Source: Mucilaginibacter frigoritolerans
GTDB lineage: Bacteria; Bacteroidota; Bacteroidia; Sphingobacteriales; Sphingobacteriaceae
Assembly (NCBI RefSeq): GCF_007830615.1
Contig: NZ_VLLI01000016.1
Span: forward strand, 59,618-123,617
Direction of reading: 5' to 3'
DNA length: 64,000 bases
The notes below the pieces were generated by a model that saw nothing but the letters and a program-made list of their open reading frames with translations, was not told where the DNA came from and searched no databases. Both the position numbers and the translations under genes were made by a program. How positions within the stretch are numbered: the first letter of the stretch is position 1; every line of letters starts with the position of its first letter. Of this stretch, positions 47,201-55,033 are shown in pieces.

Positions 47201-47402
47201 CCAGTTTTTTGGTAACTGAAGTTTCTACTTCAGCTGCCGCCGCTCCGGGGTAGGTGGTACTTACCGATACGGTAGGCACATCAATTTTGGGAAGCAGGTT
47301 GTAATTCAAACTGAAATAAGACTGTATGCCGAATATAAACAGTACGGTAAATATTACAACTATTAATAAGGGCCGTTTAACGGCAATTTCTGTTAGTGAC
47401 AT
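44292..47402 (-). CDS. RND-family efflux permease (AcrB-like)
   Basis: 1036 residues with the twelve-helix, two-large-periplasmic-loop layout of RND transporters (first helix RPLLIVVIFTVLFIFGIQSY). Hallmarks: YPGAAAAEVETSVTKKLEDA, the TM4 proton-relay aspartates in GILVDDSIVVLENIYRHLE, GEVLISLELAPSASL, and the TM10-11 region GLIMLLGLVSKNAILIVDF. This belongs to the hydrophobe/amphiphile efflux group rather than heavy-metal CusA. It exports drugs or other amphiphiles together with the adaptor and TolC-type genes upstream (order on the minus strand: tolC-like, adaptor, permease). Start codon 11 bases after the adaptor stop. Confidence 0.93.
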   Translation of the reverse strand: MSLTEIAVKRPLLIVVIFTVLFIFGIQSYFSLNYNLLPKIDVPTVSVSTTYPGAAAAEVETSVTKKLEDAFSSVEGLDQITSTSQQGVSQIVVQLKSGTDVDQAERDIQRKADQAQNDLPDNIDKPIVNKINLDDAPILKAGITSTKSPRDLYEFVDKQLLPLLQNVPGVGQVNVTGGDEREIQVNIDQNKLNAYGLGIAQVTDAISKANQSFPAGSIETRNQQMSIQFDANVVSIAQISNLIVLQKPNAGSVYLKDIAEVVDGTAKTTAINHINGIPSIGVQIVKQSDANAVDVSEKVKEKFTEIEGQYKSENLKFAVASDQSIYTLQSADAVMEDLGLAVLIVGVVMLAFLHSFRSSMFVLVALPSSIIPTFIAMYALGFSLNLMTLMAMSLVVGILVDDSIVVLENIYRHLEMGSDKQKAALDGRSEIGFTAIAITLVDVVVFLPIAFAGGIIGSLLQEFSLVVVFSTLMSLFVSFTVTPLLASKFGKIEKLNEKSLWGKLNLGFEHFLDLLKEDYGKLLTIVLAKKRYLLSGVIVLIIGAIALIPLGFIGGAFVPSTDQGEVLISLELAPSASLYQTNILTQQAEKLIMAQPEVIHEFSSIGFVTGSVAGTTNNSNLSEITISMVDKSKRKISAEDFGIRMQEQLSKVIPGAKVTASPTSITGGANTAPIQIAIKGIDLKAVRKVAEEYKKMVASVPGTRFVELSVKDQKPQVEINLNRQKMTMLGLDASQVGAALQNAFIGNDKSKFKQSGNEYKILISLDSFDRSNIDDVKKLSFTNNNGQTFLLSQFADVAEGLGETVLQRIDRLGSITVNTNVAGRPSGSVADDIKAKAAKITLPEGVSIEYLGDVKNQGDAFGSLGFALVVAIVLVYLVMVGLYENAVYPFVVLFSIPVALIGALLALALTMQTLNIFSMIGLIMLLGLVSKNAILIVDFTNHLKSEGHPVKVALVEAGKERLRPILMTTLAMIFGMLPIAIAAGAGAEIKNGMAWVIIGGLTSSMLLTLFVVPSMYLIIDHLLDKFSKKKAGKKNL

Positions 47403-47413
47403 CGCTGTTGGTT

Positions 47414-48472
47414 TTATTTGGAAATAATGACCTTTGATCCATCTTTCAGGTTAATCTGCCCGGAGGTTACCACCATATCGCCTGCTTTAATGCCGCTTAT
47501 AATTTGGATCATACCATTCACCTCAATTCCGGTTTTAACAGGCTTTTGATACACCACATTGTTTTCAACTACAAATACCGAAGCGTCTTTAATGCTTTGA
47601 GTTAAAGCATCGCGTGGAATAAGCAAAATATTTTGCGACGTTTTGCGGGAGAAATCGGCATAAACAAAAGTCCCCGAACGTAGCAATGAACTTTCTTTAT
47701 TATCTGCAATGATCTCAACACTATAGTTATGGGTATCATCGGCTTGTGGACTGATAAAGGTGATCTTGCCGTTAAATACCTGACCGGGATACACATCACT
47801 GGTTATCTTTACTTCCTGTCCCGTTTTTACCTGATACACCTCAGTTTCTGTCAAATTTAGCTGTACTTTCGCTTGTGAAAGATTGACGATGGTTGCGATC
47901 TGGGTACCTGTATTAGCAAATACGCCATCCTCAACCGGCTTTTCAGCTATTACCCCACTTGTCGGGGCTTTAACTGCCGCGTCCGATATCTGCTTTTTGT
48001 TCTGAGCGACCTGGTTTACGGCATCCAAATAATTTTGACGGACCTCATTCACTTTCTCTTGTGTAGCGGCTTGGCCCTGTAATAATTCGGTATAAGTTTG
48101 AAGATCACGGCGAAGTTTATCTGCGTTAGTCTCCGACTTTTGAAGGTCCAACTGCATTAAGCGCGTGTCCATCACCGCTAAAATTTGTCCTTGGCTCACA
48201 TGATCGCCTAGGTTAAAGCGGAGCTGCCGGATGGTTCCTGAAGCTGTAGAAAGCACCTTAGCCTCCTTAAAGGGCGCAACGGCCCCGGTTTTAACCAGGC
48301 TAATCACCTCCTGTTGCTCTTTAGCCGCGACAGCCTTAACCGGTATTTGTACCACGGTGTCTTTTGACGGTTGTTCTTTTTTATTTAGCGTGCTTTTATT
48401 CGAAGCAAGCCTGAAGACTATTAGTACAATGATGACTAGGATGATCAGGCCGAAAATATATTTACGTTTCAT
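47414..48472 (-). CDS. RND efflux periplasmic adaptor (MFP/HlyD family)
   Basis: 352 residues. N-terminal membrane anchor (YIFGLIILVIIVLIVFRLAS), a first lipoyl half-motif (VLSTASGTIRQLRFNLGDHV followed by SQGQILAVMD), an alpha-helical hairpin (LQKSETNADKLRRDLQTYTE to VAQNKKQ), the second lipoyl half (AAVKAPTSGVIAEKPVEDGV), then beta-barrel and membrane-proximal domains ending in VTSGQINLKDGSKVIISK. It bridges the RND permease and the TolC-type channel. It lies 3 bases after the tolC-like stop and 11 before the permease start, so one operon. Confidence 0.92.
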   Translation of the reverse strand: MKRKYIFGLIILVIIVLIVFRLASNKSTLNKKEQPSKDTVVQIPVKAVAAKEQQEVISLVKTGAVAPFKEAKVLSTASGTIRQLRFNLGDHVSQGQILAVMDTRLMQLDLQKSETNADKLRRDLQTYTELLQGQAATQEKVNEVRQNYLDAVNQVAQNKKQISDAAVKAPTSGVIAEKPVEDGVFANTGTQIATIVNLSQAKVQLNLTETEVYQVKTGQEVKITSDVYPGQVFNGKITFISPQADDTHNYSVEIIADNKESSLLRSGTFVYADFSRKTSQNILLIPRDALTQSIKDASVFVVENNVVYQKPVKTGIEVNGMIQIISGIKAGDMVVTSGQINLKDGSKVIISK

Positions 48473-48475
48473 AAC

Positions 48476-49816
48476 TTATAGTGAGGTATAGAAAGATTTA
48501 AGGTTACCGGAGGCTTTTTCCAGATCAAGTTTGGCCTGATAAAAGCTGTATAATGAATTGAGATAATTATTTTGAGAGTCTTTGATCGAGTTCCTTGCAT
48601 CGAGCCAGTCAGTAAGATCGGTCACTCCCTTTTTATATTGGAAATCGGTGGTTCTGAAAACGGACTCAGCCAATTCAATATTGCGCTTGTCGCTCTCCAG
48701 GTTACTTTGCGCTTTAACCATTTTTGTTTTCGCACTTTGGTACTCCAAAGCATATTTACCGGAATCCAGTTTGAGGTTCTCGGCAGCATTCAAACTTTTA
48801 TATTTAGCCTGGCTGTATTGCGCGTTTCTTTTGTAGAAATTGAACAAGGGAATAGAGAGTTTTAATCCAATTGCAGAATAAGGGTTTAGATCATTAAATG
48901 AAGGTCCTAAAGTATTTCCAAAACCGACTGCACCATATTTGGCATACCCTGTCAAGGTAGGAAGTCCACCGGCCTTGATTCTTTTTTGGTCAATAACTAA
49001 AAGTTTGAAGTTGACCTGGGAAAGTTGGTAATCGGTCCGGTTTTCAGCAGAAAATTCGTCAAAAGCTAAATCGGCAGCTGACGGATTTGAGAGGTTTTGC
49101 TGCGCAATGGTATCAACAGGTAATTCAGAGTTGATGGGATAGCCCATATCATATTTTAGCTGGTTCTGTGCCAGTGTCAGACTGCTTTCTGCAACCCTGA
49201 TCTGAGAAACAGCGTTATTATAATTTACTGTAACCTTGTCCAAGTCTTTTTGCAGGGCAACACCTTTTTTAACCTGCAAAGTTGAAATCTCCATCTGCTT
49301 GCGGTAGATCTCCAGATTTCCTTTTAATAGCCGGAGCTGTTCCCGATAAACATAGGTTTGGTAATAGTCATTACCAATGTTGTAGATGATAGTTTCCTGA
49401 CTCTGTTTGATATTCAGATCCGCCTGTTGCCTACTGTACTTATTAGCCTTAAGCCCTATTAGCAATGATTGGTCATAAATGGTTTGATCAAGTTCAACTA
49501 AACCATTGGTATTATATCTTTGCGTAAAAGCTAATTTAAGTGGTGTCGGGCCAAATAAACCCGCTGGGATTACCGATTCCTGCACCCTGATATTATCGTC
49601 AAAAGTGCCGGTCACATTCAACGATGGCAGATAAGCAGAAAGCGTTTCTTTCGCTTTCTCATCGGCGGCCTTTTTATCATTATCGTAGACTACACCATTG
49701 CGGTTATTTTTGAGGCCGTATTCGATGCAATCCCTTAAATTCCATTGCTGCGGCTGCTGGGCAAGCAAATGAAAGGGAATAAAGCAAACAAGGGCCAGTA
49801 ACATTTTTTTTTTCAT
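48476..49816 (-). CDS. TolC-family outer-membrane efflux channel
   Basis: 446 residues from the ATG at 49816, chosen because the signal peptide (MKKKMLLALVCFIPFHLLAQ) starts there; an in-frame ATG at 49843 adds nine residues. The OEP domain occurs twice: WNLRDCIEYGLKNNRNGVVY at the N-terminus, long coiled-coil helices (RQQADLNIKQSQETIIYN; KLLVIDQKRIKAGGLPTL), and a second repeat ending with LTDWLDARNSIKDSQNNYLN. Forms the trimeric outer-membrane tunnel of the RND pump. First gene of the efflux operon; its upstream region carries paired LytTR-type sites and a TAnnTTTG box. Confidence 0.92.
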   Translation of the reverse strand: MKKKMLLALVCFIPFHLLAQQPQQWNLRDCIEYGLKNNRNGVVYDNDKKAADEKAKETLSAYLPSLNVTGTFDDNIRVQESVIPAGLFGPTPLKLAFTQRYNTNGLVELDQTIYDQSLLIGLKANKYSRQQADLNIKQSQETIIYNIGNDYYQTYVYREQLRLLKGNLEIYRKQMEISTLQVKKGVALQKDLDKVTVNYNNAVSQIRVAESSLTLAQNQLKYDMGYPINSELPVDTIAQQNLSNPSAADLAFDEFSAENRTDYQLSQVNFKLLVIDQKRIKAGGLPTLTGYAKYGAVGFGNTLGPSFNDLNPYSAIGLKLSIPLFNFYKRNAQYSQAKYKSLNAAENLKLDSGKYALEYQSAKTKMVKAQSNLESDKRNIELAESVFRTTDFQYKKGVTDLTDWLDARNSIKDSQNNYLNSLYSFYQAKLDLEKASGNLKSFYTSL

Positions 49817-49874
49817 AATCTGTGTCCAGATCCTTCGCATCAATTTTTAAATTGTGCTTTTAAGATCTTGAGCG

Positions 49875-49882
49875 CAAAATTA
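49875..49882 (-). promoter_or_regulatory. Predicted -7 box of the efflux operon
   Basis: On the minus strand this reads TAATTTTG, an exact match to the Bacteroidota -7 consensus TAnnTTTG. Its upstream edge is separated by 32 bases from the nearest 15-base repeat (49915-49929). No good -33 element is present, as expected for an activator-dependent promoter. Confidence 0.55.
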
Positions 49883-49914
49883 TCCAACCGTTTTACCGCT
49901 ATTTAAAATACAGT

Positions 49915-49950
49915 AATGAAACGGACAAAACTGGCAATGAAATGGACAAC
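49915..49950 (-). promoter_or_regulatory. Pair of 21-bp-phased LytTR-type sites, efflux operon
   Basis: On the plus strand the two copies read AATGAAACGGACAAA (49915-49929) and AATGAAATGGACAAC (49936-49950), starting exactly 21 bp apart. On the sense strand of the efflux operon they read as TTTGTCCRTTTCATT-type elements ahead of the -7 box. Direct repeats spaced by two helical turns are typical of LytTR-domain regulators, and such a regulator is encoded at 50424-51188. Confidence 0.65.
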
Positions 49951-50023
49951 AAGCCTTAAATATTTGCCTTCGCAATAAATAGACTTAAAACAAGATTTAA
50001 TGCGTTACATGTCAACAGGCAAA

Positions 50024-50059
50024 TCGGTCCGTTTCATAAGGCGATTTGTCCACTTCATT
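50024..50059 (+). promoter_or_regulatory. Pair of 21-bp-phased LytTR-type sites, lipoprotein promoter
   Basis: TCGGTCCGTTTCATA (50024-50038) and TTTGTCCACTTCATT (50045-50059) start exactly 21 bp apart, in the opposite orientation to the pair at 49915-49950. The proximal copy is separated by 32 bases from the -7 box at 50092, the same spacing as on the efflux side. Confidence 0.65.
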
Positions 50060-50091
50060 TCGTTAATACATTACAATATCCCACAAGTGGA

Positions 50092-50099
50092 TAGTTTTG
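50092..50099 (+). promoter_or_regulatory. Predicted -7 box of the histidine-rich lipoprotein gene
   Basis: TAGTTTTG is an exact match to TAnnTTTG, 50 bases before the ATG at 50150. No -33 TTTG lies at the proper distance. Confidence 0.55.
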
Positions 50100-50149
50100 G
50101 GTAATAGGATCATTAAGATTCATGAATATTTACTTTAAAATTCAACACT

Positions 50150-50284
50150 ATGAAAACCAGAAGATTTGGAATGCTGATCGCACTATTATCTACAATTGCA
50201 GTTTTATCAGGTTGTTTTCCAATGCATCACCACGGCTCCCAGGGGAATGGCGGTCAGGGTCATGAAAACAATGGACACCATTAA
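50150..50284 (+). CDS. Small histidine-rich lipoprotein
   Basis: A 44-residue ORF: a basic start (MKTRRFGML), a hydrophobic core and a lipobox LSGC place the lipid-bearing cysteine at residue 22. The mature 23 residues are rich in His, Gly, Asn and Gln (MHHHGSQ and HENNGHH at the end), suggesting metal binding or simply a flexible surface tail. It has a good promoter, paired regulatory sites and a strong terminator of its own, which supports a real gene. It is divergent from the tolC-type efflux operon and convergent with the LytTR regulator gene. Function unknown; a metal-related or envelope-stress role is a guess. Confidence 0.75.
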   Translation: MKTRRFGMLIALLSTIAVLSGCFPMHHHGSQGNGGQGHENNGHH

Positions 50285-50331
50285 GTAATCATATAAGAAA
50301 TAGTTCTTAATAAGGCTGTCGCTAATTATTA

Positions 50332-50392
50332 AAATAAATAACCGTTCCTGTTAAGCCCTGCTACTTGCAGGAATGGTTATTTATTTTTTATT
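50332..50392 (+). terminator. Strong terminator of the small lipoprotein gene
   Basis: AAATAAATAACCGTTCCTG (50332-50350) pairs with CAGGAATGGTTATTTATTT (50368-50386) with one G-T pair and a 17-base loop, then a T-rich run. Because the stem is flanked by A/T on both sides, it could also serve the convergent minus-strand regulator gene that ends at 50424. Confidence 0.85.
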
Positions 50393-50423
50393 TAATCCCT
50401 CAATTAAACTTCAGCATCCACAT

Positions 50424-51188
50424 TCATTGCTCCATCCAATTTAGAAAAAGCCGTGCTTTGATCTTACTAACGATGATCTTTTCGGGTGGTTCGTACTTAG
50501 TCTTTACGTACAATTTACGGTTAAAATAATGTTCCACATTTTGAATCGTGTCACGGTTAATAATGAATGCTCTATTTGCTCTGTAAAATTGATGAGGATT
50601 TAATAGCTGTTCTAATTGTTCGATGGTGTATTGAACCGAATAACTTTTATCGTCTCTGGTATTGACGTGAACTAATCCGTTCGCCGCATAAACGAATGCG
50701 ATATCAATGACCTTGATCGGAATGATCTTTTCACGGTAATGGACGAGCAAAGTTTGCTTATAAGTGGTATCCATTTGGACGATCACCTTATTCAGATTGA
50801 CGGAGTACTGCGAACCAACATTTGATAAGTGATCCTTCAAGTTCATGTATTTTTCTACACTTCTTTGCAATATATCTTCTTCAATAGGTTTCAATAAATA
50901 ATCAATGCTGTTTGCTTCGAAAGCCCTGATGGCATATTGATCAAACGCCGTACAAAATATTACAGGTGCTTTTGTCTGAACTTCTTGAAAAATCTCAAAG
51001 CTTAAACCGTCACCCAGCTGGATGTCCGAGAATATTAATTCCGGCGATGCATTTTCTTTAAGCCATTTTACAGCGGAGGAAACCGAGGTGAGGGTCGCGG
51101 CAACATTGATGTCGCTATCAATATTGAGCAACATCCCTTCCAACTCTTTGGCTGTTTTCTTTTCGTCCTCAATGATGATTACTCTCAT
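50424..51188 (-). CDS. LytTR-family response regulator
   Basis: 254 residues. An N-terminal receiver (RVIIIEDEKKTAKELEGML; phosphoacceptor aspartate in ELIFSDIQLGDG at about residue 56; TAFDQYAIRAFEANSIDYLL with the conserved lysine after it, LKPIEE) is joined to a C-terminal LytTR DNA-binding domain (REKIIPIKVIDIAFVYAANG, QFYRANRAFIINRDTIQNVE). It overlaps the histidine kinase gene by 20 bases, so the pair is coupled. Predicted to bind the 21-bp-phased repeats at 49915-50059 and 52242-52277 and thereby activate the efflux operon, the small lipoprotein and its own operon (inference from motif and spacing). Confidence 0.92.
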   Translation of the reverse strand: MRVIIIEDEKKTAKELEGMLLNIDSDINVAATLTSVSSAVKWLKENASPELIFSDIQLGDGLSFEIFQEVQTKAPVIFCTAFDQYAIRAFEANSIDYLLKPIEEDILQRSVEKYMNLKDHLSNVGSQYSVNLNKVIVQMDTTYKQTLLVHYREKIIPIKVIDIAFVYAANGLVHVNTRDDKSYSVQYTIEQLEQLLNPHQFYRANRAFIINRDTIQNVEHYFNRKLYVKTKYEPPEKIIVSKIKARLFLNWMEQ

Positions 51189-52197
51189 TTTTCAATAATG
51201 GCAAAGTGACAGAAAACATTGATGATGTATTTACAATCTCTACCGGTAATTGTATCAGTAACCTGTAGCGTTCGCGGATGTTTTTTAATCCTGTGCCTGT
51301 ACCTTCCTCAGGTATATTTTTAGGCTGAGTATTATTCTTTATAACCAATGCTGGAAAATCATTGGTCATAATAGTAATATGTAAGGGCTGCTCGTTAGAT
51401 ATCACGTTATGTTTAATGGCATTTTCAATCAGGAGCTGAAGTGAAAGCGGAGGAATCAATAACTGGAGATATTCATCCGGAATGTTTATGGTCACCTGAA
51501 GCGCTTCCTCAAATCGTTCACTCATGATATAAAGATACGACTTGATAAATGCCAACTCGTCTTTTAAAGGAGAAAGATAACTCTCGTTAAAATTAAGTAC
51601 GTAACGATATACCGCTGCAAGTTGAACAACATAATTTTTTGTCGCTTGATCACCCGCGATCGTTTTTAGCGTGCTGAGGGAGTTAAATAAGAAATGAGGA
51701 CTGATCTGCTGCTGCAACGACAATAATTGAGCGCGAAGGTGAGCCTGTTCTAATATTTCATTGTCAAGTTTAGCGTTTTGAAGTGCTGAATTCGTATGTA
51801 CACTATAAAAAACGACATAGCAAATCAAACCAAGGAAAAATGCGCCGGTTAGATGATTAATAATATTTGAGACAGTATCAAATCCGGCACTATGTGAAAT
51901 GAGATCTGTCTGTGGTAAAATCTGATACAGGAAATAATCCAGGGCAAACCCAGTAATTGTTGCCAAAAAGATGCTTAAAAAATGCTTTGTATAGTTATTA
52001 TGCAGAGATGTAGTTCGCGTAAGAAAATATCCGTTTATCAACCAACCAATAAAAAGCAGTGCTGTAATATGAATTGCGTAATCGGGAAATTCCCACCATT
52101 TCAATGATGAGATTTTTCCCTGGTAAAGAAATAAACTACTTATGGTTAGAATCCCTGTAAGAATAAAAAACCATTTGATATGATAAGTCCTCAACAT
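51169..52197 (-). CDS. LytS/YehU-type sensor histidine kinase
   Basis: 342 residues from the ATG at 52197 (a TTG six bases upstream lies inside the predicted -7 box and is unlikely as start). Four transmembrane segments (about residues 8-22, 40-58, 75-95, 115-140), then the His_kinase signature QQQISPHFLFNSLSTLKTIA (phosphorylated histidine about residue 194), LLIENAIKHNVI as N-box and EEGTGTGLKNIRERYRLL as the glycine-rich lid. No extracellular sensory domain is visible, so sensing is probably within the membrane. It forms an operon with the LytTR regulator (20-base overlap). Confidence 0.92.
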   Translation of the reverse strand: MLRTYHIKWFFILTGILTISSLFLYQGKISSLKWWEFPDYAIHITALLFIGWLINGYFLTRTTSLHNNYTKHFLSIFLATITGFALDYFLYQILPQTDLISHSAGFDTVSNIINHLTGAFFLGLICYVVFYSVHTNSALQNAKLDNEILEQAHLRAQLLSLQQQISPHFLFNSLSTLKTIAGDQATKNYVVQLAAVYRYVLNFNESYLSPLKDELAFIKSYLYIMSERFEEALQVTINIPDEYLQLLIPPLSLQLLIENAIKHNVISNEQPLHITIMTNDFPALVIKNNTQPKNIPEEGTGTGLKNIRERYRLLIQLPVEIVNTSSMFSVTLPLLKNESNHH

Positions 52198-52200
52198 ATA

Positions 52201-52208
52201 CAAATGTA
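52201..52208 (-). promoter_or_regulatory. Predicted -7 box of the two-component operon
   Basis: Minus strand reads TACATTTG, matching TAnnTTTG, and lies only three bases before the ATG at 52197. If used, the mRNA would begin at or within a few bases of the start codon, giving a leaderless transcript. The regulatory repeat at 52242 is separated from it by 33 bases. Confidence 0.45.
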
Positions 52209-52241
52209 TTTCAAAAAAATCGTCAATATGTTATTTGATCT

Positions 52242-52277
52242 TTCAGGTAGGACAAATCCGCCAATGAAGCGGACAAA
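52242..52277 (-). promoter_or_regulatory. 21-bp-phased LytTR-type sites, two-component operon
   Basis: AATGAAGCGGACAAA (52263-52277) and a weaker copy sharing only GGACAAA (52242-52256) start 21 bp apart. Orientation relative to the gene is the same as at the two other promoters. Suggests autoregulation by the LytTR protein. Confidence 0.55.
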
Positions 52278-52628
52278 TTAATTAAACCAGTGCTATTATT
52301 TGGATAAACCACACCTAATTGCCTCCAGTTGGCCAATTTTAAAATAACCAACTTTAGTGCTTCGGTGCAGGTCTTTAGGAGATGGCTGTAAATTGGCGAA
52401 GTGTGGGTTACAGATTTTGAATTGCTTGCAATGTGTCATTCGATGAATTTTAAGCTGGCAATTCTAAACAGCAGCAAAAAAGTAAAACTATTCCTAAAAC
52501 AATATTATTTGTAATTAATCTAAATAAGAATAAATTTGCAGAAAATAAAAAAGCCCGGTATGCTGCGTCGAAACTTTACACCGGGCCAATAACAACGATG
52601 TGTGAACCATTATCATTTGTACAAATTT
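52278..52628. other. Intergenic region with a leader hairpin before the TonB receptor
   Basis: About 350 bases. GCCCGGT (52553-52559) and ACCGGGC (52580-52586) form a 7-bp GC-rich stem with a 20-base loop ending 42 bases before the receptor ATG; it is a leader RNA structure candidate. No LytTR-type repeat on this side and no clear Fur-type box were seen. Confidence 0.45.
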
Positions 52629-55010
52629 ATGTATTTTAAACTTACTTATCCACCATCCCAAACACGGATACACACTTTCCTCTTTTTTCTGACGCTGCTT
52701 TTTACGACTGGCATCGCATTCGCACAAACCACAGGCACATTAAAAGGTACCGTCAAAACATCAGACGGTAAGCCCGCTGAATTCGTTTCGATCCTGGTCA
52801 AAGAAACCAATCAGGGCACATCGGTTAACCAGACTGGGCATTACACCATTAAAAATATCAAACCCGGAACTTATACCGTAATTGCCAGCTTTATCGGTCT
52901 CAATACCGAATCAAAACAGGTAACGATTGTATCCGGAAAAACAGAAGTGCTCGATCTGACCTTAACCGAAAACGAAAAGCAACTTGATGAGGTTTATGTA
53001 AAATTGTACAAAGCCAATAAATTCCTTAAAAAAGAAACCAACGATATTGCTAAACTGCCTTTAAAAAATTTGGAGAATCCGCAGGTTTACAGCGTGGTAA
53101 CCAGCGGCCTGATGCAAGAGCAATCGATCACCAATTTTAACGATGCCTATAAGAATATCCCCGGCGCAGGCGTCCCGCTGGTGTATAACAATGGCCGCAG
53201 CTCTCTCCTATCGCGTGGTTTTACCACCGAAAATCTGGTGAGGAACGGCATTTCGGGTTTTGATTATAACAGTGTCGATCCGGCCAATATCGAAAAGATT
53301 GAAGCAATCAAAGGCCCATCAGGTACATTATTCAGCAGTACGCTGACTTCTTTTGGCGGTTTGTTTAACAGGGTAACTAAAAAACCTTTTGATACATTTA
53401 AAGGCGAGGTGAGTTATTCGGCCGGAGGTTTTGATCTGAACCGTTTAACTGCAGATATCAATACCCCGCTCAATGCGGATAAAACGGCCTTATTCCGCGT
53501 TAATACCGCCATACACAGCGAACATAGTTTTCAGGATCAGGGATTTACCCGCAGTATCTTTTTTGCGCCAAGTTTCTCTTACAAGATGAATGATCGTTTG
53601 GATATTCAGCTAGATGCCGAAATTAGTGATTATGATGCCACATCAGCTTATCGTTTTGCACCATTTGTGGGCGCAACCAGTAAGGTGCATAGTATTACAG
53701 ACCTGGGTATACCTTATAAACTATCCTTTATCAATAACAGCCTGGATTATAACAGCCAGCAGTTCGATCTTTTTGGCGTGATAAATTATAAATTATCGGA
53801 TCATTGGAAATCACAAACTGCTTTTGCCAGAACGTTTTCAACCACCAAAGGCTATGTAACACAATTGACCGGCGTAACCGACACCACCCTAAAACAGAGC
53901 TTGCAAAAAGAGGATTTCCCTTATTACGGTACCGATGTGCAGGAAAACGTTATAGGCGATATTAAAGTGGTCGGTTTACGCAATCGTGTGGTGATCGGTA
54001 TTGATGTTTACAACCAGAAAAGTAACCGCGATTATGCTACGGCTACCATGCCAGCCATCAATTTCCAGCACCCGGGCGTCGCTTACAATACCTATAACGT
54101 AGATAAAGTAAACGCAATGCTGGCAACTGCAACTTATACGTATTATCAAACCAACCAAACCATCTATGCCGCTTACGCATCGGATGTGATCAATTTTACC
54201 GACCAGTTAAGCGCGATGGCCAGCTTGCGCCTGGATAGGATAGATAACAAGGGTACTTATACCCCAAGCGCGAATACCACGATTGGCAATTTCGGGCAAA
54301 CCGCCTTATCGCCCAAATTCGGGCTGGTATACCAGGTAATTAAAGACCAGATTTCCTTGTTCGGTAATTATATGAACGGTTTTAGTAATGTGGCAGGTAC
54401 CGATATTAATGGTACAACCTTTAAACCGCAATATGCCAACCAATGGGAAAGCGGTGTGAAACTTGACATCTGGGATCATAAGATCAGTTCGACGATCAGC
54501 TACTACGATATTTCCGTTACCAATACCATACGGCCAAATCCGGCTAATGCCGCTTTCAACATCCAGGATGGTACGCAATTAAGTAAAGGTGTAGAAGCTG
54601 AGCTGATTGCCAACCCCATAACAGGCCTCAACATTATTGCAGGCTATGCTTATAATAACAGTGTTTACACAGCCGGCGACCCAACTATTGTTGGCCTTCG
54701 TCCCGCAGTTTCCGGGCCGGATAAAATGGCTAATTTATGGATGAGCTATCAGTTTATGGACGGAAAGGCCAAAGGCTTAGGTTTCGGAATTGGCGGCAAC
54801 CATGGCAGCCGGTCGTACCAGACCAATACCACCACAGCTGTATTCACTATACCTGCTTATACCCTGATCGATGCTGCAGCATTTTATGATCAACCGAAAT
54901 ATCGGTTTAGTTTGAAAGCAGATAACCTGACGAACCAGCAATACTGGTCGTTCCGCTTGGCACCACAGAATCCGGCGCGTGTTACGGCCAGCATGAGCAT
55001 TAAATTTTAA
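52629..55010 (+). CDS. TonB-dependent siderophore-type receptor
   Basis: 793 residues from the ATG at 52629; an in-frame GTG at 52602 would add nine residues before the signal peptide (FLFFLTLLFTTGIAFAQ). Domains: carboxypeptidase-regulatory-like sandwich (GTLKGTVKTSDGKPAEFVSI, about residues 35-115), plug with GRSSLLSRGFTTENLVRNGI and KIEAIKGPSGTLFSSTLTSF, then a 22-strand barrel ending in NPARVTASMSIKF. This architecture is that of ferric-siderophore receptors (FhuA/FpvA-like) rather than SusC. The PepSY membrane protein gene 24 bases downstream supports iron acquisition. The siderophore is unknown. Confidence 0.9.
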   Translation: MYFKLTYPPSQTRIHTFLFFLTLLFTTGIAFAQTTGTLKGTVKTSDGKPAEFVSILVKETNQGTSVNQTGHYTIKNIKPGTYTVIASFIGLNTESKQVTIVSGKTEVLDLTLTENEKQLDEVYVKLYKANKFLKKETNDIAKLPLKNLENPQVYSVVTSGLMQEQSITNFNDAYKNIPGAGVPLVYNNGRSSLLSRGFTTENLVRNGISGFDYNSVDPANIEKIEAIKGPSGTLFSSTLTSFGGLFNRVTKKPFDTFKGEVSYSAGGFDLNRLTADINTPLNADKTALFRVNTAIHSEHSFQDQGFTRSIFFAPSFSYKMNDRLDIQLDAEISDYDATSAYRFAPFVGATSKVHSITDLGIPYKLSFINNSLDYNSQQFDLFGVINYKLSDHWKSQTAFARTFSTTKGYVTQLTGVTDTTLKQSLQKEDFPYYGTDVQENVIGDIKVVGLRNRVVIGIDVYNQKSNRDYATATMPAINFQHPGVAYNTYNVDKVNAMLATATYTYYQTNQTIYAAYASDVINFTDQLSAMASLRLDRIDNKGTYTPSANTTIGNFGQTALSPKFGLVYQVIKDQISLFGNYMNGFSNVAGTDINGTTFKPQYANQWESGVKLDIWDHKISSTISYYDISVTNTIRPNPANAAFNIQDGTQLSKGVEAELIANPITGLNIIAGYAYNNSVYTAGDPTIVGLRPAVSGPDKMANLWMSYQFMDGKAKGLGFGIGGNHGSRSYQTNTTTAVFTIPAYTLIDAAAFYDQPKYRFSLKADNLTNQQYWSFRLAPQNPARVTASMSIKF

Positions 55011-55033
55011 CCCCAAAATAGTATATCAATACA

